Source: Leifsonia sp. NPDC080035
Lineage (GTDB): Bacteria > Actinomycetota > Actinomycetes > Actinomycetales > Microbacteriaceae
Reading direction: 5' to 3'
Assembly (NCBI RefSeq): GCF_040050925.1
Contig: NZ_CP157390.1
Span: 2,108,001-2,172,000 of the forward strand
DNA: 64,000 bases
Under the pieces are notes generated by a model that worked only from the letters and a program-made list of their open reading frames with translations, had not been told where the DNA came from and searched no databases. The position numbers and the translations under genes were made by a program. This document shows, one piece after another, positions 8,123 through 16,305 of this stretch. The first letter of the stretch is position 1. Every line of letters begins with the position of its first letter.

Positions 8123-9442
8123 TCAGCCGACAGTCGAGACGTGGACGATCCGGTTGCCGCCCGAGTTCTTGGCCGTGTACATCGCGTGGTCGGCGCGGCG
8201 GATGAGGCCGTCGGGGTTCCAGCCCGCGCCGGTGTTCTCCGCCACGGCCAGGCCGATGCTGGCGTGGACCGCGAGCTCGGGCGGCAGCCCGGCGAACGGC
8301 TCGTCGATGGCGGTGCGGATGCGCTCGGCGACGTCGTGCGCGGACGAGGCGTCGGGGACCTCGCAGACGACGACGAACTCGTCCCCGCCGTAGCGGCTGA
8401 CGAAGTCGTCCTGCCGGACCGCCTGGCGGATGCGCAGACCCACCTCGCTCAGCAGCCGGTCGCCGGCGTGGTGGCCGAAGGAGTCGTTGACGGCCTTGAA
8501 GCCGTCGAGGTCGATGAACAGCGCGGCGACAGCACCCGACGGCGTGGCGCTCGCCGGGTACTCGAGCAGCTGGGCCTCCAGGCGGCGGCGGTTGGGCAGG
8601 CCGGTGACCTCGTCGTGCATCGCGGCGTGCTCGAGCTGCTCCTGCAGCCGGAGGCTCGTCGCCGTCTGCGCTGCCTGGCCCGCGAGAGCGTCGGCGAGCG
8701 GGGCGGCCTCGTTGTCGAACTGGCGCGGGTGCAGGAAGAAGCAGACGAAGACGCCGAACAGTTCGTCGTCGTGCCGGATCGGGGCGACGAGGACCGAGTG
8801 GACGCCTGCCGCCTCGAACGCACGGGCGAGAGCGGGCGAGAACGCGCCCGCCGCGGCCACGCCGCTGAGGGTGACCACGTGGCCGGCCGCCGCGAACTGG
8901 GAGACCAGCGACGGAGTGTGGATGGCGTGCTCCAGCGGATTGGTGCCCGCGACCTGCCGGAACGTCCCGCGTTCGTCGAGAAGGAAGACCGCGGACTCCT
9001 CGGCCTGGTAGGCGCGCGCCGCCGTCCCGGCGAGGATGCCGGAGAGCTCGGTCTCGCTGTGCGCGGCCGAGAAGGCGATCGCCGCCTCGATGACGAGCTC
9101 CAGGCGGATCCTGGTTCGTTCCTGCAGCGCCCACGTGCGCGTCAACTCCGCCTCGTACTCGGCCCGGGCGGTCGCGTCCGCGATGGCGAGCAGCTCCCCG
9201 TCCGCGGTGCGGGAGCGGCTGACCAGGACGGCGCGCTGCGAGCCGTCCGCGCAGCGGAGGGCGCCGAGGTCCGAGCTGTGCGCGTCCGGCACGTCGACGA
9301 TCGCGGCGGCGGGTCGGCCGAGCGCGTCCTCGCGGCCGAGCCCGGTCCAGTCCAGGAACAGCTCGTTCGCCTCGACGATGTCGCCGGCCGCATCCAGACG
9401 CACAAGAGCACAGGGGAAATCGTCTGCGGAGACAGGTCTCAC
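8123..9442 (-). CDS. Diguanylate cyclase with PAS-like and GAF sensory domains
   Basis: This 439-aa soluble protein has a PAS-like N-terminal domain (ANELFLDWTG, about 1-120), a GAF-like domain (about 130-280) and a C-terminal GGDEF domain (about 285-435). The catalytic motif RYGGDEF is intact near residue 351, and RQDD lies five residues before it, matching the RxxD inhibitory I-site. It should make cyclic di-GMP from two GTP and be product-inhibited. No membrane segment is visible, so the signal is probably cytoplasmic. The GTG start has AGGAG 6 bases upstream. It is divergent from an EAL phosphodiesterase gene, so synthesis and breakdown of the messenger are encoded side by side. Confidence 0.92.
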   Translation of the reverse strand: MRPVSADDFPCALVRLDAAGDIVEANELFLDWTGLGREDALGRPAAAIVDVPDAHSSDLGALRCADGSQRAVLVSRSRTADGELLAIADATARAEYEAELTRTWALQERTRIRLELVIEAAIAFSAAHSETELSGILAGTAARAYQAEESAVFLLDERGTFRQVAGTNPLEHAIHTPSLVSQFAAAGHVVTLSGVAAAGAFSPALARAFEAAGVHSVLVAPIRHDDELFGVFVCFFLHPRQFDNEAAPLADALAGQAAQTATSLRLQEQLEHAAMHDEVTGLPNRRRLEAQLLEYPASATPSGAVAALFIDLDGFKAVNDSFGHHAGDRLLSEVGLRIRQAVRQDDFVSRYGGDEFVVVCEVPDASSAHDVAERIRTAIDEPFAGLPPELAVHASIGLAVAENTGAGWNPDGLIRRADHAMYTAKNSGGNRIVHVSTVG

Positions 9443-9537
9443 GACGCACTCCTAACGCATCCTCGGGCCGCGGCACGACGCGGGTCACCCGAATCTACCC
9501 CAGAATTCCGGGAGAACACCGATCCGGGGCGCTCCGG

Positions 9538-9566
9538 TTGACAGACGGGCGCCGGGAGGCGATCAT
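9538..9566 (+). promoter_or_regulatory. Candidate sigma-70 type promoter for the EAL gene
   Basis: TTGACA (9538-9543), a 17-base spacer and GATCAT (9561-9566) lie 30 bases before the EAL gene start. The -35 is perfect and the -10 matches four of six positions. Confidence 0.5.
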
Positions 9567-9596
9567 CACGAGGATGGACGTTCTGGGAGACGCGCG

Positions 9597-10367
9597 ATGA
9601 CGACCTGCGAGGTCGTCGCGGCCGACCTGTCCGTCGCGATCGCCGAGCAGCGCCTCCAGGTCGTCTTCCAGCCGCAGATCGACCTGGCGACGGGACGCGT
9701 CGTGGCCCTCGAGGGGCTGAGCCGCTGGACCCATCACGAGCTCGGCCCGATCCCGCCCTCCGACTTCGTCGCGCTCGCCGAGGCGACGGGGAGCATCCAC
9801 GACCTGGGCCGATTCTCGCTGGCGGAGTGCTGCCGCTACGGCAGGATGTGGCACGACCGCGGCGAGGACCTCGGCATCGCCGTCAACGTGTCGCCCCTCC
9901 AGCTGGCGACCGACGCCTTCTTCGACGAACTCGAGCGCGAGCTCGCCTACTCCGGCATCCCGGCCGACGACCTCATCCTGGAGGTCACCGAGGCCGAGCT
10001 TCTGAGCGACCCCTACGTGATGGCCGCGCGCCTCGACATCGTGCGGGACTGGGGCGTCACCGTCTCCATCGACGACTTCGGCTCCGGGCACTCCTCGCTG
10101 GAGCGCGCCGCGGCACTGCGCGCGGGCGAGCTAAAGCTCGACCGCAGCCTCGTTGCAGAGGGGGACCTCGACGCGATCGCCGGCGTGGTCCGCACGGCGC
10201 ACCGGAGCGGGATGCGCGTGGTCGCGGAGGGCGTCGAGACCGCCCAGCAGTTCGCGCTCGTGCGCGAGGCGGGGTGCGATCGCGCTCAGGGCTACTACAT
10301 CGCCCGTCCCGCGCCGCGGTACGAGCTGGAGGACTGGCTGGCCGCGGAGAACCGGTCGGCCGTCTAA
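9597..10367 (+). CDS. EAL-domain cyclic di-GMP phosphodiesterase
   Basis: This 256-aa protein is a stand-alone EAL domain. The signature EAL reads EGL (ALEGLSRW) with the metal-binding glutamate kept; further catalytic motifs are present: NVSPLQL, ILEVTE, IDDFGSG at about residue 159, LKLDRS, AEGVET and QGYYIARP. It should hydrolyse cyclic di-GMP to pGpG. There is no sensory or membrane domain, so control may be transcriptional or through partners. GGGAG lies shortly before the ATG. Its 3' end overlaps the convergent small gene by 4 bases. Confidence 0.92.
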   Translation: MTTCEVVAADLSVAIAEQRLQVVFQPQIDLATGRVVALEGLSRWTHHELGPIPPSDFVALAEATGSIHDLGRFSLAECCRYGRMWHDRGEDLGIAVNVSPLQLATDAFFDELERELAYSGIPADDLILEVTEAELLSDPYVMAARLDIVRDWGVTVSIDDFGSGHSSLERAAALRAGELKLDRSLVAEGDLDAIAGVVRTAHRSGMRVVAEGVETAQQFALVREAGCDRAQGYYIARPAPRYELEDWLAAENRSAV

Positions 10368-10672
10368 AGGTCGAAGCCGTCGAGCCCGGAGACGGAGAGG
10401 TGGTCGGACTCACCCGGGGCCGGGGCGTCGGGGATGTCCATCTTCACCCACGTCACGGGCATGCCGGGGGAGAACAGGATGTCGAGCCCGGGACCACCGC
10501 GCAGGCCGGGGATGTTGACGTAGTCGCCGCCGCTCTTGACCGCTTCGAGGATCCGGCGACGGAGGTCGTCGACGGGGTCGGGGAGGAAGTAGTCTTTGCC
10601 ATCCACTGTCAGCCTGTTCACGATCATGCCTGGTGCAATCCTCCCTAGCGACGCGTAACCATCTTCGGGCAC
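10364..10672 (-). CDS. Small conserved hypothetical protein (paralogue of the gene at 17461)
   Basis: This 102-aa soluble protein shares a pattern with the 65-aa product at 17461-17658: LTVDGKDYFLPDPVDDLRRR against LLVIDGERFVPLGDLDELKRR, followed by an A-x-x-x-GG-(D/G)-(Y/F)-V segment and a strand ending before a hydrophobic V-(T/E)-x-(V/E). The GTG start at 10672 is used here; an alternative ATG at 10627 would give 87 aa and begins nearer the shared region, with GGGAGG 12 bases before it. I do not know a function. The size and alternating strands suggest a small alpha/beta fold. It is convergent with the EAL gene and separated by about 27 bases from the MFS gene downstream. Confidence 0.7.
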   Translation of the reverse strand: MPEDGYASLGRIAPGMIVNRLTVDGKDYFLPDPVDDLRRRILEAVKSGGDYVNIPGLRGGPGLDILFSPGMPVTWVKMDIPDAPAPGESDHLSVSGLDGFDL

Positions 10673-10699
10673 AGTACCCCAACTTCTCCCGACGCCGAA

Positions 10700-11908
10700 T
10701 CACGGCCGCTGGCGACGGGACGTCTGGCGTGTGACGGCGAGGGTCAGGGCGAACGCGAGCAGCGCCGCCACGGCCAGCGCCGACGCCACGACCGCGAGGG
10801 TGCCGAGGCCACCGGTGCCGAGGATGGCGGCGCCGGTGGCCGAGCCCGCGGCGATCCCGACGTTCAGGATCACCACGAACAGGCTCACCGCCAGGTCGCG
10901 GAACGCGGGCGATGCCGTGCGCGCGATCCGGGCCTGGAAGACGGGAGGGAGGCCGCCGATCCCGAAGCCGAGGGCGACCGCGCCGGCGATCGCAGCGCCA
11001 GGGGACGTAGCGACGGCCAGCAGGACGGCCCCGGCGGCGATGGTGGCGACGAGGACCAGAAGCGTCCCGTCGGGGAAGCGGTCGCCGAGCGCCCCGCCCG
11101 CCACCAGGGCGACGGCGCCGGCGATGCCCGCGGCCAGCAGCACGGCGCTGGCCTGGACCGGCCGCACCCCTGCCGCGCCGAGCACCGGGACGATGAAGGC
11201 GTACACGGTCATGTATCCGGTCAGGAGCAGGGCGCCGGCGCCGAGCAGCGCGCCGACCGGGATCGCGCTGCGGTCGATGCCGCGGCGCGACCGGCCGTCG
11301 TCGCCCGGCGGGTCGAGCGCGGGCAGCCCGCGCGCGAGCGCCGCGGCCGAGAGGGCGAGCAGCACGGCCGCACCGAGGAACGCCCACTGCCATCCCCCGG
11401 CGGCGGCGAGCGCCGCGCCGATCGGGACACCGAGAACGGAGGCCAGCGTCCCGCCGCCGAGCACGATGGCCATGGCCCTGCCCAGGCGCTCCTCCGGCAC
11501 CAGCCGCGGCACATATGCGAAGACGACCGACCAGGACACGGCGGCGGCGAGTGCCGAGACGATCCGGGCGGCGACGACGACGGCGAAGGACGGCACGAGC
11601 GCGACCACCAGCGTCGCGGCCGCGAAGAGCAGCAGGGACGCGGTCAGCAGAGCGCGGCGGGGGAGGCGGCGGGTCAGCCGGACCGCGGGGACCGTGCAGA
11701 CCACGATCGTCACGGCCCACACCGTGACCAGCGCGCCGACCGCCGCAGCGTCCACCCCGAGCGTCGACGACATGCCGAGGATGAGTGCGGGCGGCAGCAG
11801 CTCGGTGCTGACGGAGGCGAACAGGGTGAGTCCCAGCGCGAGGAGCAGCGGCGTGCCGCCGCGGCGGCGGGCCCCGGACGATCGGAGGGTTGCGGTGGAT
11901 GCGGTCAT
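10700..11908 (-). CDS. MFS transporter, drug-efflux type
   Basis: This 402-aa membrane protein has about 12 predicted helices in two halves joined by a charged loop (GDDGRSRRGID). The cytoplasmic motif between helices 2 and 3 appears as VRLTRRLPRR, a diverged motif A. It resembles arabinose-efflux/DHA1-type exporters; the substrate cannot be predicted. The ATG at 11908 immediately follows a MerR-type promoter on the same strand and there is no usable leader, so the transcript may be leaderless. The divergent merR gene is the probable regulator, most likely an activator responding to the exported compound. Confidence 0.85.
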   Translation of the reverse strand: MTASTATLRSSGARRRGGTPLLLALGLTLFASVSTELLPPALILGMSSTLGVDAAAVGALVTVWAVTIVVCTVPAVRLTRRLPRRALLTASLLLFAAATLVVALVPSFAVVVAARIVSALAAAVSWSVVFAYVPRLVPEERLGRAMAIVLGGGTLASVLGVPIGAALAAAGGWQWAFLGAAVLLALSAAALARGLPALDPPGDDGRSRRGIDRSAIPVGALLGAGALLLTGYMTVYAFIVPVLGAAGVRPVQASAVLLAAGIAGAVALVAGGALGDRFPDGTLLVLVATIAAGAVLLAVATSPGAAIAGAVALGFGIGGLPPVFQARIARTASPAFRDLAVSLFVVILNVGIAAGSATGAAILGTGGLGTLAVVASALAVAALLAFALTLAVTRQTSRRQRP

Positions 11909-11915
11909 CTCCGTA

Positions 11916-11946
11916 CCGTAAACATTGACATCGATGTGAAGGTCAA
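11916..11946 (-). promoter_or_regulatory. MerR-type promoter with 19-base spacer and dyad
   Basis: On the minus strand TTGACC (11946-11941) and TTACGG (11921-11916) are 19 bases apart. The spacer holds a near-perfect palindrome on + bases 11925-11940 (TTGACATCGATGTGAA, one mismatch pair). A long spacer filled by a dyad is the signature of MerR-controlled promoters, in which bound activator untwists the DNA. The start point would fall at or next to the MFS ATG. Confidence 0.65.
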
Positions 11947-11962
11947 GAGGGGCGGGCACGAT

Positions 11963-12349
11963 ATGAAGATCGGCGAGCTCTCGGAGCGGGCGGGCGTCGC
12001 GCCACGCCTGCTGCGTTACTACGAGGAGCAGGGGCTGCTGGCCTCCACCCGATCCGCGAACGGCTACCGCGACTACGCGGAGGCGGACGTGGCGACCGTC
12101 GAACGCATCCGGGGGCTCCTCGGTGCGGGGATGACGACGCGGCTCATCCGGATGCTGCTCGACATGGAGGGCGTGCGGGGGACCGAGACCGCCGCGCAGT
12201 GCACGCGAACCGTCGCGGGCGAGATCGCCGACGAGCTCGCCGGAGTGGAGGACCGCATCACGTGCCTCACCCGCAGCCGGGACACGATGCGGGCCTGGCT
12301 CGCGGCGGCCGGCTACGCGGAACTCGCGACCGCGGCGCAGGCGTCGTAA
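11963..12349 (+). CDS. MerR family transcriptional regulator
   Basis: This 128-aa regulator begins MKIGELSERAGVAPRLLRYYEEQGLL, shortened here to its MerR winged-helix core KIGELSERAG and RLLRYYEEQGLL; a coiled-coil dimerisation helix fills residues about 75-115. There is no large effector domain. I choose the ATG at 11963, because an in-frame ATG at 11936 lies inside the operator dyad and gives a nine-residue extension unlike the family. The product probably activates the divergent MFS gene from the 19-base-spacer promoter. A cysteine (TAAQCTR) is present but the metal-binding pattern of MerR/CueR is not evident. Confidence 0.88.
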   Translation: MKIGELSERAGVAPRLLRYYEEQGLLASTRSANGYRDYAEADVATVERIRGLLGAGMTTRLIRMLLDMEGVRGTETAAQCTRTVAGEIADELAGVEDRITCLTRSRDTMRAWLAAAGYAELATAAQAS

Positions 12350-12368
12350 GACGGGCGCCGTTCGCTCC

Positions 12369-12446
12369 TCCGGAGATCTCGTGCCGGAATGCCCGAGAGT
12401 CCGGAGATACGGATCCGTCACCGGCGCGCCGCTCGAGATCTCCGGA
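12369..12446. terminator. Long inverted repeat at convergent gene ends
   Basis: A perfect 13-base repeat, TCCGGAGATCTCG (12369-12381) and its complement (12434-12446), flanks a 52-base loop that contains a partial extra copy of the left arm. It lies between the convergent merR and glyoxalase-like genes. There is no U-tract. It may be a bidirectional terminator. Confidence 0.45.
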
Positions 12447-12448
12447 AT

Positions 12449-12832
12449 TCACGACCCCGGCCGGTAGTCGCCGAAGCTCCACTCGCGGCCCTCCGGATCG
12501 AGCACGCGCGCCCTGCGGCCACCCCATCCCGTGTCCTCCGGCGTCAGCACCGCGGACCCGCCTGCGGCGACGGCCCGCTCGAACAGGCCGTCGACGTCGT
12601 CGGTCACGAGGCACACACCGACCCCGGTGGATGCGCCCGCGAGCTCGGGGACGCCGAACCCGGAATCGTCCTCTCCCAGCATGACCACCAGGTCCTCCCG
12701 CCCGAGCTCGGCGTGCACCAGCGTCCCGTCCTCGCCGCGCTGCTGCGCGAGAACCCGGAAGCCGACGGCCTTGAGCCAGCGGACCGCCGCCGTGGCGTCG
12801 CGGTAGCCGAAGTACACCGCGGAAGCGCTCAT
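12449..12832 (-). CDS. VOC-family (glyoxalase/bleomycin-resistance-like) protein
   Basis: This 127-aa protein has the paired beta-alpha-beta-beta-beta layout of the vicinal oxygen chelate family: FGYRDATAAVRWLKAVGF at the start, a central HAELGREDLVVMLGED strand, and the C-terminal VLDPEGREWSFGDY with the usual metal-ligand glutamate region. ATG at 12832 has GGGAGG 8 bases upstream. Such small stand-alone proteins are often annotated as glyoxalase or bleomycin resistance, but the substrate is not predictable. It lies just downstream of the DUF2277 gene on the same strand (47 bases). Confidence 0.85.
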   Translation of the reverse strand: MSASAVYFGYRDATAAVRWLKAVGFRVLAQQRGEDGTLVHAELGREDLVVMLGEDDSGFGVPELAGASTGVGVCLVTDDVDGLFERAVAAGGSAVLTPEDTGWGGRRARVLDPEGREWSFGDYRPGS

Positions 12833-12879
12833 CGTCGCGACCTCCCGTCCGCCGCCGTCTGTTCGCCGCCCGTGTCGCG

Positions 12880-13176
12880 TCACGCCGAGGCGGTGCGGAT
12901 CCTCACCTCGCGCTCCATGCGCTTCTCGTGCCGCTGCCGGCCCTTGACCGCCTCGGCCTCGCGGCTCTTCGGCGGCGCGTTCGTGACGAGCTGATCGAGC
13001 ATCCGCCTGGTCGCCTCGGCGATCTCGTCGATCGCCTGCTCGAACGCGGCCGTGTTCGCGCGGGACGGGCGGGTCGAGCCGCTGACCTTCCGGACGAACT
13101 GGAGGGCGGCCTCCCGCACCTCGTCATCGGTCGTCGGCGGCTCGAAATTGTGAAGGCAACGGATGTTCCGGCACAT
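12880..13176 (-). CDS. DUF2277 family protein
   Basis: This 98-aa protein begins MCRNIRCLHNFEPP, the hallmark of DUF2277 (MCRNI...L.NFEPP.T..E), followed by ALQFVRKVSG and a helical C-terminus rich in charged residues (RRMLDQLVTNAPPKSRE). The function is unknown. The conserved cysteines at positions 2 and 7 could bind metal, which is only a guess. It lies between the glyoxalase-like gene downstream and a 164-base non-coding stretch upstream (13177-13340) in which I see no gene. Confidence 0.85.
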   Translation of the reverse strand: MCRNIRCLHNFEPPTTDDEVREAALQFVRKVSGSTRPSRANTAAFEQAIDEIAEATRRMLDQLVTNAPPKSREAEAVKGRQRHEKRMEREVRIRTASA

Positions 13177-13340
13177 GCCGCGACGATACCGCGGTCGGTG
13201 GCCGGAGGCCATGGTTGCGGGTGCCCGCGAGGTGTGAGGGGCGTGGACAGCCTTCGATCTCGGGGAGCCCGCCGTCCACGCGTGGTTCAGGACGCAGGCG
13301 GGGCGAACCGTGAGCGGGAGCCACGCATCGGCGCCGGCGA

Positions 13341-13706
13341 TCAGCCGTCGATTCGGTGACCGGCGTTCCGGAGGAGGTCGCACGCCTCGTCCAGCCGGGC
13401 GGCCGGCACCAGGACGATGTCGCCGTCGAAGCTCGCGGCGACCCAGACCGCAATGGCACCGGCGGCGAGCGGCGCGACGATCGCGGCGAGCATCCCGGTC
13501 GCGTCCGGCGGGTGTGCCGCATCCCCGTTCCAGAGGGCGACCCAGGTGTCCTCCGCTGTGTCCGTGCGCCGCATGACGGCGCCGCCATCGGGGCCGTTGA
13601 CCGTGGCGAGAACGTCGGCGTCGGCGGTGACCGGTGCGTCGGCTGCCCGCTCGAGGACGAAGCGGCCCTCGAGGATCCGTACGGTCTGGTGATCGGCGCT
13701 GGACAC
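13341..13706 (-). CDS. ACT-domain protein
   Basis: This 121-aa protein resembles the stand-alone ACT/CASTOR-type family: an N-terminal strand with FVLERAADAPV, a middle DTWVALWNGDAAHPPDATGM, and a second domain IAVWVAASFDGDIVLVPAARLDEACDLLRNAG, ending in the ferredoxin-like beta-alpha-beta typical of ACT. Such proteins are thought to sense amino acids; the ligand and partner are unknown here. It is on the same strand as the nnrD-like gene upstream, with 33 bases between them. Confidence 0.75.
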   Translation of the reverse strand: MSSADHQTVRILEGRFVLERAADAPVTADADVLATVNGPDGGAVMRRTDTAEDTWVALWNGDAAHPPDATGMLAAIVAPLAAGAIAVWVAASFDGDIVLVPAARLDEACDLLRNAGHRIDG

Positions 13707-13739
13707 GCCGGCATGCTCGCACGCTCGCGGATGCGACGT

Positions 13740-14603
13740 CTAGTCCGTCTCCACCGCCTCCACCGCCGCCAGCTCGGCGGCGAGGCGGTCCGCGATCTCG
13801 CCGGCGAGCACGCCGAGCGGGGCGATGTGGCGGGCGAGCGTGCTGCCCGCCGCGCTGTGCAGGTAGGTCCCCCAGGCCGCCGCCTGAAGCGGCGTACAGC
13901 CGCGAGCGGCGAGGCCGGCGATCGCGCCGGCGAGGGCGTCGCCGCTTCCCGAGGTGCCGAGCACCGGGCCGCCGTCGGCGACGCGGAGCAGCCGGCCGCC
14001 GGGGTCGGCCACGAAGCCCTGGCAGGAGACGACGGCGCCGTAGCGGCGGGCGATCCGGGACGCGGCCTCGGCCGGGTCGTCGAAGTCGTGACCGAGCAGG
14101 TTCCCGGCCTCGATCGGGTTCGGGGTCAGGATGCACGGGGTGCGCGCCAGGCGCGGCTTGCCGGCGACCGCGGCCAGCGCGTACGCGTCGAGCACCAGCA
14201 CGGCCTCGCGGCGCAGCAGCCGGGGGAGCCGGCGCAGCATCCCCCTGCACTCGTCGATGTCGTCGAGACCGGGGCCGAGGAGCACCGCGTCCGCCTCCGC
14301 GGCATCCGCCGCGACCGAGGGCAGCGAACGGGCGAGCACCGCGCCCGCCCGGCTCTCCCCGAGCGGGACGACACCGGATTCGGGGAACGCGACGGCGCTC
14401 GCCGCGGCGGCGCTTGCGCCGATGCCGAGGGTGAGGCGGCCGGCGCCGACGCGCAGGGCGGCCCGGCCGGCGAGCAGCGCGGCGCCGGGGGAGCGGCGGG
14501 CGCCGCCGACCACCACGAGCTGCCCGCGCGACCGTTTGGAGTCGCCCGGCTCGGGCAGTGGCCAGCCGCGCAGGAACGCGGGGTCGACCGTCTCGGCGGG
14601 CAA
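13740..14603 (-). CDS. nnrD: ADP-dependent NAD(P)H-hydrate dehydratase
   Basis: This 287-aa ribokinase-fold enzyme (carbohydrate kinase family) should dehydrate damaged NAD(P)H hydrates (S-form) back to NAD(P)H using ADP. Key motifs are GQLVVVGGARRSPGAA near the N-terminus, ILTPNPIEAGNLLG for substrate binding and LGTSGSGDALAGAI, whose aspartate is the catalytic base. It lacks the NnrE epimerase domain that is fused in many bacteria. The start is TTG at 14603, supported by GGAG 10 bases upstream; that GGAG lies within the last codons of the histidine phosphatase gene, so the two genes are translationally close and probably cotranscribed. Confidence 0.85.
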   Translation of the reverse strand: MPAETVDPAFLRGWPLPEPGDSKRSRGQLVVVGGARRSPGAALLAGRAALRVGAGRLTLGIGASAAAASAVAFPESGVVPLGESRAGAVLARSLPSVAADAAEADAVLLGPGLDDIDECRGMLRRLPRLLRREAVLVLDAYALAAVAGKPRLARTPCILTPNPIEAGNLLGHDFDDPAEAASRIARRYGAVVSCQGFVADPGGRLLRVADGGPVLGTSGSGDALAGAIAGLAARGCTPLQAAAWGTYLHSAAGSTLARHIAPLGVLAGEIADRLAAELAAVEAVETD

Positions 14604-14610
14604 GGTCCGG

Positions 14611-15336
14611 CTACTCCGTGACACGGGCGGCTCCCGGATGCTCGGTGCTCGGGACGCCGACCTCGCCCAGGTGCTCGACGTCGGCGAACACGCCGATGCT
14701 CCAGCCGGTGCCGTCGTGCTCCAGCGTGGTGATGGACGCGTTCGCCACCGTGCGCGTGAGCAGGAACTCGTCGAGCTGCTGCTCGCTCCAGCCGAGGAGG
14801 AGGTACAGGAACAGGCTGACCACCGCGTCGTGTGTGAACAGGACCGCGGCCCCGCTCGGCGCGACCGGCAGATCGCGGAGGAACGACCGGAGCCGCAGCG
14901 CGACATCCGTCCACGCCTCGCCGCCCGGCGGCCGGTAGTAGAACTTGCCCAGCCAGCGCCTGCGCGCGGCCTCCTGCGGAAGGCGGGCGTCCACGCCCCG
15001 GGCGGTCAGCGCATCCAGGACGCCGAGCTCGCGGTCGCGCAGCCGCTCGTCGATCGCGAGGTCCGCGGTGGCGTCGCCGAGGGCCAGCCGTGCGGTGTCG
15101 ATCGCGCGCAGGTACGGCGAGCAGCGGAACACCACATCGCCGCCGAGCCTCGCGAGCTCGTCCTCCAGCCGCGGGCGGAGCGCCCCGGCCTGGCGTTCAC
15201 CGAGCTCCGAGAGCGGGACGTCGGCGTCGCGGGCGGGGACGGCGATCGTCTCCTCGCCCGCGGCCTCCGCGGCGGCCGCCGCCACGTTCGCGGTGCTCTC
15301 GCCGTGCCGGATCAGGATGAGCTTCCGTGCCGTCAT
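14611..15336 (-). CDS. Histidine phosphatase family protein
   Basis: This 241-aa phosphoglycerate-mutase-like phosphatase begins MTARKLILIRHGES with the catalytic RHG; a second arginine (SPYLRAIDTA), the glutamate in RDRELGVLD and the second histidine in LFTHDAVVS complete the active site. The PGGEAW segment is also typical. The substrate is not predictable; family members act on sugar phosphates, nucleotides or phosphoproteins. The ATG is followed directly downstream by nnrD on the same strand. Confidence 0.88.
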   Translation of the reverse strand: MTARKLILIRHGESTANVAAAAAEAAGEETIAVPARDADVPLSELGERQAGALRPRLEDELARLGGDVVFRCSPYLRAIDTARLALGDATADLAIDERLRDRELGVLDALTARGVDARLPQEAARRRWLGKFYYRPPGGEAWTDVALRLRSFLRDLPVAPSGAAVLFTHDAVVSLFLYLLLGWSEQQLDEFLLTRTVANASITTLEHDGTGWSIGVFADVEHLGEVGVPSTEHPGAARVTE

Positions 15337-15426
15337 GGCGGTGACTGTACGCCCGCCGCCCCGACACGACGATCGGGCGGATCATCGAGGGTGGAGGCCA
15401 GGCGGAGCGACGGCTACTCTGTCCTC

Positions 15427-16239
15427 GTGCTGAGACGAGTGGCGGAGGGCGTGCTGGTGCACGAGAGCACGTTCTGCCAGAGCAACGCAGTGGTCGTCGA
15501 GGGCCCGAGCGGCGTGCTGGTGATCGACGCCGGGGTGCACGAGGCGGAGATCACCTGCCTGGCGGGCGACCTCGCCGCAGCGGGTGAGACCGTGGCGGCG
15601 GGCTTCTCGACCCACCCGCACTGGGATCACCTGCTGTGGCATCAGGCCCTGGGCGCTCCACCCCGCTGGGCCACAGCGCTCGGCGCGACCACGGCTCACG
15701 CCCGGCTGGCCGGCGGCATCGACCGGGCGAGGTTCGGCATCCCGGAGGACGTGCCCTTCGAACTGCTCGGCGCGGTCGATGGGCTTCCCGGGGGAACCGC
15801 TGAGGTGCCGTGGGACGGCCCCCGCGTGCGCATCGTGGAGCACCGCGCGCACACCGTTGGCCACGCGGCGCTGCTCATCGAGGAACGCGGCGTGCTCGTG
15901 GCCGGGGACATGCTCTCCGACGTCTTCGTCCCGATGCTCGACCTCCGCGACGCGACGGACCCGCTCGGCGACTACCGGGAGGCGCTCGACCTGCTTGAGG
16001 GCGTCGCGGACGGTGTGGAGGCGGTGATCCCCGGGCACGGATCCGTCGGGCGAGCCAAGGACCTCCGGGCGCGGATCGCGCTCGACCGCGCGTACGTAGA
16101 CGCGCTCACGGCCGACCGCGACCCGGACGACCCGCGCGTCGGCCCGACGGCGAAACCCGGCTGGGAGTTCGTCGGCGACGTGCACGCGCGCCAGGTCGGC
16201 GTGCTCGCCGATCGGCGCGCGTCCGACGGAGCCGACTGA
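15427..16239 (+). CDS. MBL-fold metallo-hydrolase
   Basis: This 270-aa metallo-beta-lactamase-fold protein has the zinc motif HPHWDH at residues 63-68. Later metal ligands are in the AHTVGHAALL segment (histidine), VLVAGDMLSD (aspartate) and IPGHG (histidine). It is probably a hydrolase such as a lactonase or thioesterase, with the substrate unknown. The GTG at 15427 is chosen because it yields the usual LRRVAEGVLVHES opening strand; the frame upstream is open but not protein-like. It is divergent from the phosphatase/nnrD pair across 90 bases. Confidence 0.85.
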   Translation: MLRRVAEGVLVHESTFCQSNAVVVEGPSGVLVIDAGVHEAEITCLAGDLAAAGETVAAGFSTHPHWDHLLWHQALGAPPRWATALGATTAHARLAGGIDRARFGIPEDVPFELLGAVDGLPGGTAEVPWDGPRVRIVEHRAHTVGHAALLIEERGVLVAGDMLSDVFVPMLDLRDATDPLGDYREALDLLEGVADGVEAVIPGHGSVGRAKDLRARIALDRAYVDALTADRDPDDPRVGPTAKPGWEFVGDVHARQVGVLADRRASDGAD

Positions 16240-16305
16240 CACGCGGGCCGAGCTGCCGGCCGGCCGGCGAGTTGGCGCCCGCCCCGCCGCGCGTACGGTG
16301 ACGAT

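Noticed and set aside
11936..11962. Upstream ATG as merR start
   Set aside because: It lies inside the operator dyad and adds nine residues that do not fit the MerR family start.
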